Assembly (NCBI GenBank): GCA_023269675.1
Contig: JAHFSX010000011.1
Coordinates: forward strand, 62,001 to 126,000
Source: Verrucomicrobiota bacterium
Lineage (GTDB): Bacteria; Verrucomicrobiota; Kiritimatiellia; RFP12; UBA1067
Reading direction: 5' to 3'
DNA length: 64,000 nt
The notes under the pieces were generated by a model, which saw nothing but the letters and a program-made list of their open reading frames with translations, was not told where the DNA came from and did no database searches. Positions 24,696 through 33,690 of the stretch are shown here, piece by piece (the stretch's first letter is position 1; every line of letters starts with the position of its first letter). The translations under genes and the position numbers were made by a program.

Positions 24696-27689
24696 TTACC
24701 AGTCATAACCCAGCGACACGCCGACCGTCCGGCCGTATTTGTAAGAGGAGTTGGGCAGGTCGCCGTTCGGCCGGCGGTAAACGGTCTCGACCACAGGATC
24801 AAGGATGTTTTTCACATCAAAACCGATTCGCCAGTTCTTCGCGAATTTAACCCCCAAGGTGTAATCCAGCGTGCCGAACGGTTTTTCGACGACGTTGGGC
24901 GTGTAGAGCCCGTCGGCCGCGCCTTCGCCGGAGACAAAGGTTTCGCCTTTGAAATTATAGAACAGTCCGGTCATCAATCCGCTGGCTTCATTCTGATAGA
25001 GCAGGTTGACATTGAGCAGATATTCCGGCTGGCCGTCCATGACGCGTCCACTCGCCTTCACATGGGCCTGGTCCAGCGACATCTTCAGGGCATCCGTATA
25101 TCCCACGTACGAATCCTGGAGCGTCAGGTTCGAGCCGACGCTCAGGTCCTTGAGGGATTCCCTGATGAAGCCCAGACTTTTGCGCCCCTCGAGTTCAACG
25201 CCTTTGACCCAGGCGTCCTCATAGTTTTCGGGGAAGATGAATTGCTTGTCACTGCCGGGTTGCGGGTCGCTGTAGGTCGTGTATTGGATGGGGTCTACGA
25301 TCGTCTTGTAGAACACGCTGGCGGCGAGGACATCCATGCCCCCGCCCGGCCGCCATTCGACGCGCGCGTCGTAGTTGTTGAGCGACGACATCTGCAGGTC
25401 CTGGTTGCCCACGAAAATCTGATTCGGGTCGACATCCATGTAATTGACCGGCGTCAATTCTTTGAAGGTCGGCCTCGCGATGGTCTGGCTATAGGCCAGC
25501 CGGAAGCTCATGTCCTCGATCTTCTTGAAATTCACGGCCACGGCAGGCAGAGGATCCACTTGCTCAATGCTTGCCGCGCCATCTGCTTCAGGGATTTTTT
25601 CGCCCGTCTTGAGGATATTCGAGCCGTCGTCCTTTTTGACCACGCGGGTCACGAAAATCTGATCGTCCATATTGGGGGCGGCCGACCAGACCTTGGTTTT
25701 CATGTAGGTCCCTTCCATGCGGACGCCGCCGATGAGGTCCAGCCACTCGGGGAGCGGCGCGCGCATCATGCCGTAGTAAGCCGCGATCTCCTGTTTGCCG
25801 TCATAATCCGTGCTGTCCTGGGTGGGCATGCCGTAATCAAACGGGATTTGGCTGATGACGCTGTCGAAGTTACTGAAGTCGTATTCGTTTTTCGCATCGA
25901 TCGTGGGGGTGAAGCTGTAATTGCGATTGCGGTAAAACCGTTTCAGGTAGTCTTCAAAGATGCCCGATTTCACGTACCCTTCGTTTTCACCCGCCGAAAA
26001 CGGCAATTTGGCGTTGGCCTGCACCTGGCGGGACTCTTCCCGGATATCCTGCCAACGCCGGGTCAGGGTTCCTGTCATGCGCGAATAGTTTTCGCCATCG
26101 CCGTTTGACGGGTTGCCGTCGGCATCGGTCGTGGCTTTCGACTCGTATGCGCCACCGAACGTCTGCCGGTCCGGCTCGGTGCTTTCCGAAACGTTATACG
26201 CGCCCGTCCAGTCGACTTCGAGACGGTTCAGCGGTTCGATCACATGCTTGCCGGACAGCTGCACGCTGCCGTTCCCGTTTTCCGAATACTGCGACAGCGT
26301 TTGAAAATCGCGCGCTCCCGTTGTGGTGACTTTCTTGGACCGCCGGTTCGTGGTGACGTTCGCGTCCTGAACCGGCTCGTAGCGCGCGTCCACCAGTTCG
26401 CGCGACTGGTGGGTGTAGATCGTCGTGAACTTGATCTCGTTGTCATCATTCTTGGCACCCAACGTCAGGCCGGTGCTCCAAAGCTGCTCGTCGGTCGATG
26501 TCTCCACCGTTTTCTTCTTCTCCTTGTCGAGTTCGGCGATGTCCTCGGGTTTCTCCGGCGGGCGGTTCAGAATGGTATTTTTAACACCCTCGCGATACTT
26601 GTATTTCTGGCTGTATGAACCGTTGAGCAATGCGCCCACCCGCCAGTCGTCGAGGCCGACGCTATCGCCCACCGCAAACTTGAACCCGGAATTCGCGGGG
26701 GGGGCGTCCGACATGATGTTCGAGGACCGTTTCTCAGAAGTTAAGCCGCGCGGGTTTGACATGTCGCCCGGATTCCAGAAGGGATTGTTCTTTAATCCGC
26801 GCATGCCGCCGAAACTGTTCCCGCCGCCGTTAACCGTCTTGAAGTTTTCGTTGCCCGTCGCGTTGCTGTCGTATTCGGTTGAAACGCTGGCGGACAAGAT
26901 CGGTTTGTCAGGCACGCTTTTCGTGACGATGTTGATGCCGCCCGAGGCGTCCCCCTGTTGGTCGGGTGTGAACGTTTTGGTGACCTGAATGCTTTCGATC
27001 ATGGCGGCTGGGAATTGATCTAACTGTACGGCGCGTTTGTCCTTATCCGATGTGGGCAGCCGGACGCCGTTGAGCAACGTCGACGTATAGCGGTCGCCCA
27101 AACCACGGATGACCGCGTACTTGCCGTCCTGCACGTTCGCGCCGGTCACCATCCGCATGGCGGCCGCTGCGGTACTCGCCCCTGCCTTCGACATCATGTC
27201 CGATCCGATGTTGTCCGTGATGCCGCTGTTACGTGCCCGTATGTCCAGCTGGACGATATCGGCGCCGCCGCTCATCAGGTCGATGTCTTTGACGACGAAC
27301 TCGTCCATGTCGGTGAAGGCGCCGTTCAGCCGGACCTCTTCCGACCGCACATCGCCGGGCAGAACGACGACCTGAGTGACGACCCTTCGCTCGAAACCGG
27401 CCGCGCTGACAACAAGGGTATAAGATCCGTTCGGCAAGGTGTCGAACAGGACGTTGCCATCCTCTCCTGACAGCCTTTTCACCTCGGCCTCCATAACCTG
27501 TACCATTGCCCCCGCGAGTGGCGTGTCCCACTCCTGGTCAATCACGCGGACGCGTAAGGCTCCGGGAACCGAACTCTGCGCCCAAGCTCCAGCCGCACAG
27601 CCAAGCCCGCCGATCATGATCAGGCATGCCGCCGCTGCGCCGCTGAGCCGGTTCCGCCTGCCGACAAGATATGATTTTGACTTGCTCAT
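24696..27689 (-). CDS. TonB-dependent outer-membrane receptor
   Basis: 997 residues from the ATG at 27689; an ATG 14 codons upstream is also possible, and neither has a clear ribosome binding site. The signal peptide extends to about residue 37 (AGAWA). A carboxypeptidase-like beta sandwich follows (about 42-130: VRVIDQEWDTPLAGAMVQV, LPNGSYTLVVSAAGF), then the plug domain (about 140-260, GLGDRYTSTLLNGVRLP and GGINIVTKSVPDKP), then a large beta barrel ending in GRTVGVSLGYDW with a terminal aromatic residue. Receptors with this N-terminal domain typically import carbohydrates or metal chelates. Its place next to the Pho regulon raises organophosphate as a substrate, but the sequence does not show it. 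Confidence 0.92.
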   Translation of the reverse strand: MSKSKSYLVGRRNRLSGAAAACLIMIGGLGCAAGAWAQSSVPGALRVRVIDQEWDTPLAGAMVQVMEAEVKRLSGEDGNVLFDTLPNGSYTLVVSAAGFERRVVTQVVVLPGDVRSEEVRLNGAFTDMDEFVVKDIDLMSGGADIVQLDIRARNSGITDNIGSDMMSKAGASTAAAAMRMVTGANVQDGKYAVIRGLGDRYTSTLLNGVRLPTSDKDKRAVQLDQFPAAMIESIQVTKTFTPDQQGDASGGINIVTKSVPDKPILSASVSTEYDSNATGNENFKTVNGGGNSFGGMRGLKNNPFWNPGDMSNPRGLTSEKRSSNIMSDAPPANSGFKFAVGDSVGLDDWRVGALLNGSYSQKYKYREGVKNTILNRPPEKPEDIAELDKEKKKTVETSTDEQLWSTGLTLGAKNDDNEIKFTTIYTHQSRELVDARYEPVQDANVTTNRRSKKVTTTGARDFQTLSQYSENGNGSVQLSGKHVIEPLNRLEVDWTGAYNVSESTEPDRQTFGGAYESKATTDADGNPSNGDGENYSRMTGTLTRRWQDIREESRQVQANAKLPFSAGENEGYVKSGIFEDYLKRFYRNRNYSFTPTIDAKNEYDFSNFDSVISQIPFDYGMPTQDSTDYDGKQEIAAYYGMMRAPLPEWLDLIGGVRMEGTYMKTKVWSAAPNMDDQIFVTRVVKKDDGSNILKTGEKIPEADGAASIEQVDPLPAVAVNFKKIEDMSFRLAYSQTIARPTFKELTPVNYMDVDPNQIFVGNQDLQMSSLNNYDARVEWRPGGGMDVLAASVFYKTIVDPIQYTTYSDPQPGSDKQFIFPENYEDAWVKGVELEGRKSLGFIRESLKDLSVGSNLTLQDSYVGYTDALKMSLDQAHVKASGRVMDGQPEYLLNVNLLYQNEASGLMTGLFYNFKGETFVSGEGAADGLYTPNVVEKPFGTLDYTLGVKFAKNWRIGFDVKNILDPVVETVYRRPNGDLPNSSYKYGRTVGVSLGYDW

Positions 27690-28057
27690 TGTTTGTTTCT
27701 GTTCTGTTCGTTCCGGATTGGTGAGAAGCATATGGGACGTCCGTTAGCGAATGACGACGGTGCGGTTCGGTTCGTGTTAAAACGTTCGCAGGCGTGCGGG
27801 CGCAACGCCATTGCCGAGGAGGGAAGATGATAAAATCCCGATTCCGTTACAGTTCCATGTCACATCCGTTTGCCGTAAGGCATCTGTTTTTCCTGAAATC
27901 GCCATGAACCCTGGGTGACGATCATTTGAAAGCGCGCATGCCCGATGGCGTTCCTGTGCGACGCGTTTCTTGTATGGGCTCACGGCAAATAAAAAGCGGC
28001 CTGAGGTCGCTTTCGCAATCACAGGCCGCGTGCGCATTTGAAATGCGGAGCGTGGAG
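27690..28057. other. intergenic region upstream of the receptor operon
   Basis: Contains the minus-strand terminator at 27989-28029 and, nearer the receptor, a CATATG palindrome (27730-27735) and minus-strand TTAACACGAACCGAACC (27764-27780). The latter has an 11-bp period but matches the Pho-like boxes only weakly. No gene is visible. Confidence 0.4.
27989..28029 (-). terminator. intrinsic terminator after the beta-helix gene
   Basis: On the minus strand GCGGCCTG (28022-28029) pairs with CAGGCCGC (27996-28003). The loop contains a second small stem, and TTTTTATTT follows. It lies 29 bp after the stop at 28058 and separates the beta-helix gene from the receptor operon. Confidence 0.85.
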
Positions 28058-30205
28058 TTACTGTTTCATCAGTCTGTAGAACCTGGAATCGCCGGCGTTG
28101 GCAGGCGTTTCGCCGATAATGTCGGTCAGGTTAACGGTCACAGGGGAACCCGCGGAGGCCGAGGCGACCGTGAAGGTTTTCACAATCGTCCAACTTGCGG
28201 GAATCAGGCTTGCCGTCGTCTGCAACTGATAGGTGCCAGCCGACGTGATGCTATAGGTCAGCACGGGGCTGGTCTGGAGTCCGGCCGCCGCAACGCTGGT
28301 CGCGCCTTCAACCAGTGACGCGGTGTCCTGGTAGACGATGCCGTTCACGCCGTTGGTCACAACGGTCGTGACCGTGTTCGTCACGACGGTCGTGCCGCCC
28401 GAGGTCTCTTCCGTCACCGGGACATACGCGCCGAACGCGCCGAGCTTGGCAATCGTGGTCCAGCCTTGGGCCCAGTTGTTCGTCGTGTCGAATGCGCCAC
28501 GGTAAGTCACCGTCGTCAGCCAGCCGTCGCTCGGAACAGGAGTGGCCGCCGTCAAGGCTGAGTTGGTGGCCAGCGGATTGATGGTAACCACATTGTTGCC
28601 CGCAACCGCGTTCGCGCCGACCGTCGTGGCGAAGGACGCTCCGGCCCACGCGGTGGCGGCGACGTAGTTTGACGTGGCATAGCTCTGGATCGGCCGATCC
28701 GCGTCCAAATAGACATCCACATTGTTGTAACCGGCCGCCATGAGGTCGAGGTTGTCACCCGCCGTGAACACGGGGCCCTTCGCATTGTCTCCACCATAGA
28801 CCGTGCTTGAGCCGCTGAGTCCGGTCGGGCAGGTCACGTCGCCGGTGCTCCAGAACACGTTGTCGCGGATGCCGGCCTGCTTGCCGGGCTGCTGATTGAT
28901 GTAGAGGTACTGCTTGTCAACCGTACGTCCGAGGTAGTTGGTCGCTGAGGCCGAAGGCATGTTCGCGGTGAGGAGGTCTGTATCGAAGTGATAGCGCGAG
29001 TAGTTGTTGCCGACGCCCGAGGCGTTCTCAACCAGCGTCCCGAATCCGCCGAAGAACATGAACACCGAGTTCCAGACCTGCGCGTCGCAGTTGTCGCGCA
29101 TGATGATCGAGCCGTTGCGGTCTTTGCCGCTCGACAGGTCGCCGTTCCAGCCTACCAGCGTGAGATTGTACCAGGCTGACGCGGACCACGGCTCCTGCAT
29201 GCCGGTGCCGGCGGGTGAGGCAACGGGAATCGCTTCCGCGCCGTCCATTTCCAGGCCCTTGTCAGAGCAGCCGGACTCGTATTTGGTGCCGCCGAGATTC
29301 TGCTGCACACCGAAGAGGAACTGGTTCTTGCCGCGGAATCCCGCATCGCTGTCGAAGGTGTCGTCGCCGGCGCCCCAGGCCACGAGATACTTGGCGTTCA
29401 CTGTGCCGCCGAACCACTCGAAGCCGTCATCCTGGTTGTTGTACACCTCGATGTGGTGCACCTCCGTGCCGCGGCCCACACAGTAGAAGGTCAGCCCGTT
29501 AATCTCCGAACCGTCCGCCAGCGAGTATCCGCCGTACCGGATCTGGAGGTACTTGACGACGCCGCTGGAGTCGTTGTCGTCGCGCCCGCCGCCATACGCA
29601 TTCGCGATCGCGCCCACGCCCTCGATGGGGATGCGAGCGTCACCCAAGTTCGGCGTGACGCCCGAGTTCCAGTTGCCGTACGCCTGGCCGCAAAGAACCA
29701 GCCCTCCCCAAACGCCGTGGAGCGCTCCGAGCTTCGAGTAGTCGTAGGTCTGGCTGGTCAGCGTCTTGCTGGTGGCGCCGCCCGCGCGATAGATCCACGT
29801 GCGCGTGACGGGACCCGCCGTCTGGCCGGGAACGTTGTTGTCCCACTGGTCGGTGAAGATGATCGGGTGCGCCGCCGTGCCGTTCGCGTAGATCTTCGCG
29901 CCGCGGTCGATGACCAGCGTTCCCGGACGGTTAACCGCAGCGCCGACCTCGTTGTACCCGCGGATCACCGTTCCCGGATCAATCGTCAACGTAGCGCCGG
30001 GACTGACAATAATGATGCCGTCAAGATGATACTCGTTGGTGGCCACCATGTGATAACTGGTCGTCAGACGCTTCAGGTTGGCATCTGCGCCCACCGCGCC
30101 CGTCGCAATACCGTCCGCGATCAGTTTGATGACCCCGGCCTGGCAGACACCGACCATCGCCATGGCGAGCAGTCCGCCGGCGATCAAGTGTTTGTTACTG
30201 TTCAT
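28058..30205 (-). CDS. secreted right-handed beta-helix protein
   Basis: 715 residues from the ATG at 30205, with GGAGG 9 bp upstream. Longer in-frame starts are not supported. Signal peptide at 1-23 (AMAMVGVCQA). From about residue 40 it repeats strand-turn units of the pectate-lyase type: IIVSPGATLTIDPGTVIRG, GTLVIDRGAKIYANGTAAHPIIFTDQ, and later EVHHIEVYNNQDDGFEWFGG. The C-terminus (about 610-715) is a separate beta domain ending SRFYRLMKQ. Proteins with this opening are often encoded next to TonB-dependent receptors in Bacteroidota and gammaproteobacteria and are thought to be surface-exposed; the substrate is unknown. It is transcribed toward the receptor but has its own terminator. Confidence 0.75.
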   Translation of the reverse strand: MNSNKHLIAGGLLAMAMVGVCQAGVIKLIADGIATGAVGADANLKRLTTSYHMVATNEYHLDGIIIVSPGATLTIDPGTVIRGYNEVGAAVNRPGTLVIDRGAKIYANGTAAHPIIFTDQWDNNVPGQTAGPVTRTWIYRAGGATSKTLTSQTYDYSKLGALHGVWGGLVLCGQAYGNWNSGVTPNLGDARIPIEGVGAIANAYGGGRDDNDSSGVVKYLQIRYGGYSLADGSEINGLTFYCVGRGTEVHHIEVYNNQDDGFEWFGGTVNAKYLVAWGAGDDTFDSDAGFRGKNQFLFGVQQNLGGTKYESGCSDKGLEMDGAEAIPVASPAGTGMQEPWSASAWYNLTLVGWNGDLSSGKDRNGSIIMRDNCDAQVWNSVFMFFGGFGTLVENASGVGNNYSRYHFDTDLLTANMPSASATNYLGRTVDKQYLYINQQPGKQAGIRDNVFWSTGDVTCPTGLSGSSTVYGGDNAKGPVFTAGDNLDLMAAGYNNVDVYLDADRPIQSYATSNYVAATAWAGASFATTVGANAVAGNNVVTINPLATNSALTAATPVPSDGWLTTVTYRGAFDTTNNWAQGWTTIAKLGAFGAYVPVTEETSGGTTVVTNTVTTVVTNGVNGIVYQDTASLVEGATSVAAAGLQTSPVLTYSITSAGTYQLQTTASLIPASWTIVKTFTVASASAGSPVTVNLTDIIGETPANAGDSRFYRLMKQ

Positions 30206-30708
30206 TGTCTCATTCCTCCGTTTTCTTTCCGTCCCGGTTTGGATCCGCCGCCCCGAATCACCGCCCCCTCGGGCAGCAACGAACAGCGCGGGAAAGCCTG
30301 ACGCCGTTCTTGTTCTTACTGTTCCGCAGACCTTGGTGACGTTGCGTCCCGTCACTCGAATGCTCTGTGAAAACGGCGGCAACTTTAACGGATGCGTGTA
30401 TGCGGATGATCAGCGGGCAGTTATTTTTCCATTAAACCGTGCCCCACGCTTCCACTGATGCAAGCGGCCGGCCCGATAGCGACCGGTCGGCGGGTCTCAC
30501 TTGTGGCGAGCCCGGTCAAATCCGATGTGGTACGGAACACCGGGGCTTCATGCCTGTCTGCTCAGGGCGGACCTTAGGCCACGCTGGGTTTCAGCTTATC
30601 CCACGGGACCGCCGGAATAACTAACAGAAAACTAACCTCGCGCCAACGACCGCCATACAGGGGATTGTTAAGGTCCTCAGGAAACAACAAAAAAAGGAGA
30701 ATACTCAG
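30206..30708. other. intergenic region between divergent beta-helix and small gene
   Basis: 503 bp. The only clear element is the Pho-like direct repeat at 30621-30637. A GTGACG...CGTCAC dyad lies near 30331-30352, upstream of the beta-helix gene. No open frame has a convincing start or family resemblance, and I see no RNA gene. Confidence 0.5.
30621..30637 (+). promoter_or_regulatory. candidate Pho box upstream of the small gene at 30709
   Basis: CTAACAGAAAACTAACC: two CTAAC words exactly 11 bp apart. This matches the Bacillus PhoP box layout (TTHACA, 5 bp, TTHACA) better than the E. coli PhoB box. The same layout occurs at 31213 and 32746, all upstream of Pho genes. Confidence 0.6.
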
Positions 30709-31077
30709 ATGTTGACAGGTAAAGTCGTACGGATCAGATGGGTCAAGATGTACCCGTCCGCGCATAATCACGTCGCCATCGGCGACGTCCTTCTCGAGAC
30801 GCCCCACTATCTCACCTTGCTCTGCAAGACCTACCACTTCGGACACGGCGTGGGCACGAAGAAGGCGTTTCTTGTGCCGAATGCTTATGTCGGCGGAATC
30901 GTGGAGGGCGAAAAGGCCATCCGCTCGGTTCCGTGGTCGCAAATCGAGGTGATCAACGAACTCCCCGAGGGAACGGACTGGAATGTGCGTGCGATCGTCG
31001 AGGATTCCGGGTTGTGCGAGTTGCAGAACGAACACAAGACGGTTGTCACGCGGGCCATGAGCGCCCGGCAAGAGTGA
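30709..31077 (+). CDS. small protein of unknown function, putative Pho regulon member
   Basis: 122 residues; AAAAAGGAG precedes the ATG. No signal peptide or membrane helix. The N-terminus (LTGKVVRIRWVKMYPSAHNHVAIGDVLLE) alternates hydrophobic and polar residues like a small beta barrel; a short YHFGHGVGTKKAFLVPNAYVGG segment and VPWSQIEVINELPE follow. I do not recognise a family. It stands alone between two candidate Pho boxes and in front of the porin gene, so a phosphate-starvation role is inferred from position only. Codon use looks like its neighbours. Confidence 0.7.
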   Translation: MLTGKVVRIRWVKMYPSAHNHVAIGDVLLETPHYLTLLCKTYHFGHGVGTKKAFLVPNAYVGGIVEGEKAIRSVPWSQIEVINELPEGTDWNVRAIVEDSGLCELQNEHKTVVTRAMSARQE

Positions 31078-31212
31078 GGAACGTCCGAGCCCGGCGCCGC
31101 GCCGTGCGGAGTTATTCCGCATCCGCGCGGCCATGAAAGGGAAAGGCGCGTCCCGTGTGACGGCGGCGATACGGTCACGGTTCGGTTTCAGTCGAATTAC
31201 AATCGGGTTAGG

Positions 31213-31229
31213 TTAACGCAAAACTAATA
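31213..31229 (+). promoter_or_regulatory. candidate Pho box upstream of the porin gene
   Basis: TTAACGCAAAACTAATA: TTAAC and CTAAT are 11 bp apart. A CATACT that could serve as a -10 lies at 31261-31266, further downstream than is usual for PhoB-type activation. It is about 130 bp before the porin start. Confidence 0.55.
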
Positions 31230-31342
31230 ATCCCCTCATTTAACGCTTACAGGTCTTTTTCATACTGCGTGCAAATCATTTGGGTGAATTGGCGGCAAGG
31301 ACCGCCCGCCAGATGACAAACTGCAGAGTCAGGAGAATGGAT

Positions 31343-32749
31343 ATGACGAAACTGTTTATCAGCATGTCGCTGGCGGCCATGACCGCGGCTGTGTTCGCCC
31401 AGAAGACGCCGGACGCGGTGGAGAAGAAGACGCCGGACGTGGTGGAAAAAAAGACGGGGCTGGACTTCGACGCGGGAGCGGACGTGCGCGCCCGCTACGA
31501 GTTCAATGACAACTGGATGAACAAGAACAGCACCACCGTCAACCCCGCTTCCGAGGATTACTATCGGCTGCGCACCCGCGTGTGGGGCAAAGCCACCTAT
31601 GGCGAGGACCTCGGCGCCTACCTCCGTCTGGGCAACGAATTCCGCGGCTACCGCAACAGCCCCGACAATGACAAGAACGAGTTCCCGGACGAGCTGTTCA
31701 TCGACAACCTCTACTTCGACTTCAACAACATCGGCGACCGGGTCGACCTGCGCGTCGGGCGGCAAGACATCAAGGAGGGCGCGGGGCGCGTGATCAGCGA
31801 CGGCACGCCCGGTGACGGCTCGCGCTCGGCTTACTTCAACGCCATTCTGGCGAAGGTCAAGATGCTGGAGAAGAGCGACGTGGATCTGATGGGGACCTAC
31901 AACACCTATGAGGACGAGTTGGCAATGGGCAGCCCGCACAACGTCTACGATCTGACCAAGCTCCGGAGCGGCAGCCCGTATTCCAAGATGGATGAGAAGG
32001 GGCTGATGGCCTACGTCCACTACAACGAGATCCAGGACTTCCCCATGGAGTTCTACTGGATCTGGAAAGAGGAGACCCGCTTCTACGACAAAGCCACGCG
32101 TTATCCGGGCCGCGACTTCAGCACGATCGGCACGCGCCTGTCGCCGAAGTTCAACGACAAGCTGTCGGGTGAACTCGAGGCGGCGGCGCAGTTCGGCAAC
32201 GTGGACAGCGAGGAGGGCATGCAGGGCCGCGACATCTTCGCCTACATGGGATACGCGGGCCTCACGTATTCGGAGAAAGAGATGTTCGCCAAACCCAAGC
32301 TGACCGGCGCGCTGCTCTATCTCTCGGGCGACGAGGACAGCTATTACAAGACCAAAGACGGCGGCACGGATAACGGCTGGAACCCCGTATTCAACCGCAC
32401 CGACACGCTCAGCCAGATCGGCGCAGGCATGTACGACCAGTTCCGCTGGTCGAACCTGATCTATCCCCACCTCGAGGCCTCCATCGAGCCGGCTAAAAAG
32501 AACATCGTCAAGCTTCAGACCGGCCCAATGTTCGCGGCGGAGAAGGACAACGGCGCGACGGATGATTATCGCGGTTACTTCACCCAGCTCCGTTACGACT
32601 TCCCGATCGTCAGCAAGCTGTTCGGCAAGCGCGGCGAGGTGTCGGGCGCGGTGGTGGGCGAGGCGATGCTCTTGGGAGATTATTACAACACCGCCGGCGC
32701 AGGTGACACGGCCACCTGGGCGCGGTTCGAGCTGAACGCCAAATTCTAA
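31343..32749 (+). CDS. alginate-export-like outer-membrane porin
   Basis: 468 residues from the ATG at 31343, placed 6 bp after AGGAGA; an ATG six bases earlier abuts the ribosome binding site and is less likely. Signal peptide at 1-20 cut after VFA. A short repeated linker (KTPDAVEKKTPDVVEKKTG) is followed by a beta barrel with alternating aromatic and polar residues, including YRLRTRVWGKATYGEDLGAY and VDLRVGRQDIKEGAGRVI. These features are typical of the alginate-export or OprP-like 16-18-strand porin group. The C-terminal residue is Phe, as usual for barrels. Lying between a Pho-like box and pstS, it probably passes phosphate or another anion across the outer membrane, analogous to OprP/OprO (inference). 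Confidence 0.8.
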   Translation: MTKLFISMSLAAMTAAVFAQKTPDAVEKKTPDVVEKKTGLDFDAGADVRARYEFNDNWMNKNSTTVNPASEDYYRLRTRVWGKATYGEDLGAYLRLGNEFRGYRNSPDNDKNEFPDELFIDNLYFDFNNIGDRVDLRVGRQDIKEGAGRVISDGTPGDGSRSAYFNAILAKVKMLEKSDVDLMGTYNTYEDELAMGSPHNVYDLTKLRSGSPYSKMDEKGLMAYVHYNEIQDFPMEFYWIWKEETRFYDKATRYPGRDFSTIGTRLSPKFNDKLSGELEAAAQFGNVDSEEGMQGRDIFAYMGYAGLTYSEKEMFAKPKLTGALLYLSGDEDSYYKTKDGGTDNGWNPVFNRTDTLSQIGAGMYDQFRWSNLIYPHLEASIEPAKKNIVKLQTGPMFAAEKDNGATDDYRGYFTQLRYDFPIVSKLFGKRGEVSGAVVGEAMLLGDYYNTAGAGDTATWARFELNAKF

Positions 32750-32762
32750 CCGTTTATTAACG
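32746..32762 (+). promoter_or_regulatory. candidate Pho box upstream of pstS
   Basis: CTAACCGTTTATTAACG: CTAAC and TTAAC are exactly 11 bp apart. The first word overlaps the porin stop codon. It lies 84 bp before the pstS start. Confidence 0.6.
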
Positions 32763-32807
32763 TAAGCTTCACGCGCGTCTCATGCGGAAATGGTTTCATG
32801 CACACGC

Positions 32808-32826
32808 AACGGACGGGTTGTCCGTT
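32808..32826 (+). other. hairpin in the porin-pstS spacer
   Basis: A perfect 7-bp stem AACGGAC/GTCCGTT encloses a GGGTT loop, ending 9 bp before the pstS ribosome binding site (AGGAGG). It is too weak and lacks a T-run for termination; it may stabilise the 5' end of pst mRNA. Confidence 0.5.
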
Positions 32827-32846
32827 CATCACACAGGAGGTACAGA

Positions 32847-33668
32847 ATGAGAGTTTCGTTACTCGTGGCAGGACTGGTGGCCGGTTGCGCGGTCGCCCAG
32901 GCTCAGGACAAACTGGTGCTCGACGGTTCGACCACGGTCGGGCCGATCGCCAAGGCGTTCGCGGAGTCTTACATGCGACAGAATCCGGGCGTCAACATCA
33001 CGGTCAGCGAGTCGGGCAGCGGCAACGGCGCCAAAGCGCTGTTGAACGGCACGTGCGACATCGCCGACCTCTCGCGCGACCTGAAGGATACGGAGCGGAA
33101 GGCGATGGCGGAGAAGGGCGTGAAGCCCGTGGCGCATGTGGTGGCGTATGACGCGCTGCCGGTGCTCGTGCATCCCTCGAACAAGGTGAAAGGCCTGACG
33201 ATCGACCAGCTCCGCGGCATCTTCACCGGAAAAATCAAAAACTGGAGCGAGGTCGGCGGTTCGGACTTGGCCATTGTGGTGATCAGCCGCGACACGAACA
33301 GCGGCACGTTCGAGACCTTCAAGGACATGGTGCTCGGCCATGAAGCCAAGATCGTCGAGAGCGCGGAATACACGGGCAGCAACGGCGGCATCCGCCAGCG
33401 CGTGCAGATGACCAAGGGCGCGATCGGTTACGCCGGGCTCGGCTTCGTGGACAAGTCGGTCAAAGCGCTCGAGGTCAACGGCATCGCGCCTTCGGCCGAG
33501 ACGGCGCTCGACAAGAGCTACCCGATCGCGCGCCCGCTGTTCATGTTCACGAACGGCGAGCCGGCGGCGGAGAGCCTCGCGGCCAAGTTCATCGGGATGA
33601 GCCGGACCGAAAAGGGCCGTGAGATCATCGAGGAGATCGGCTTCGTGCCGGTACCCGCGAAGAAGTAG
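32847..33668 (+). CDS. pstS: phosphate ABC transporter substrate-binding protein
   Basis: 273 residues from the ATG at 32847, with AGGAGG upstream. Signal peptide at 1-19 (LLVAGLVAGCAVAQA). The mature protein starts KLVLDGSTTVGPIAKAFAE, the first phosphate-binding loop; NITVSESGSGNGAKALLNG and ISRDTNSGTFETFKDM supply the other binding residues of the PBP-like II fold. PstS binds inorganic phosphate in the periplasm and delivers it to PstCAB. It starts a seven-gene run pstSCAB-phoU-phoB-phoR on the plus strand. Confidence 0.96.
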   Translation: MRVSLLVAGLVAGCAVAQAQDKLVLDGSTTVGPIAKAFAESYMRQNPGVNITVSESGSGNGAKALLNGTCDIADLSRDLKDTERKAMAEKGVKPVAHVVAYDALPVLVHPSNKVKGLTIDQLRGIFTGKIKNWSEVGGSDLAIVVISRDTNSGTFETFKDMVLGHEAKIVESAEYTGSNGGIRQRVQMTKGAIGYAGLGFVDKSVKALEVNGIAPSAETALDKSYPIARPLFMFTNGEPAAESLAAKFIGMSRTEKGREIIEEIGFVPVPAKK

Positions 33669-33690
33669 CGGCGACAAGCGCGACACTTAA

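Noticed and set aside
27764..27780. Pho-like box upstream of the TonB-dependent receptor
   Set aside because: Only one of the two words (TTAAC) fits; the second (CGAAC) differs at the first position of the core. It was kept as a note, not called as a site.
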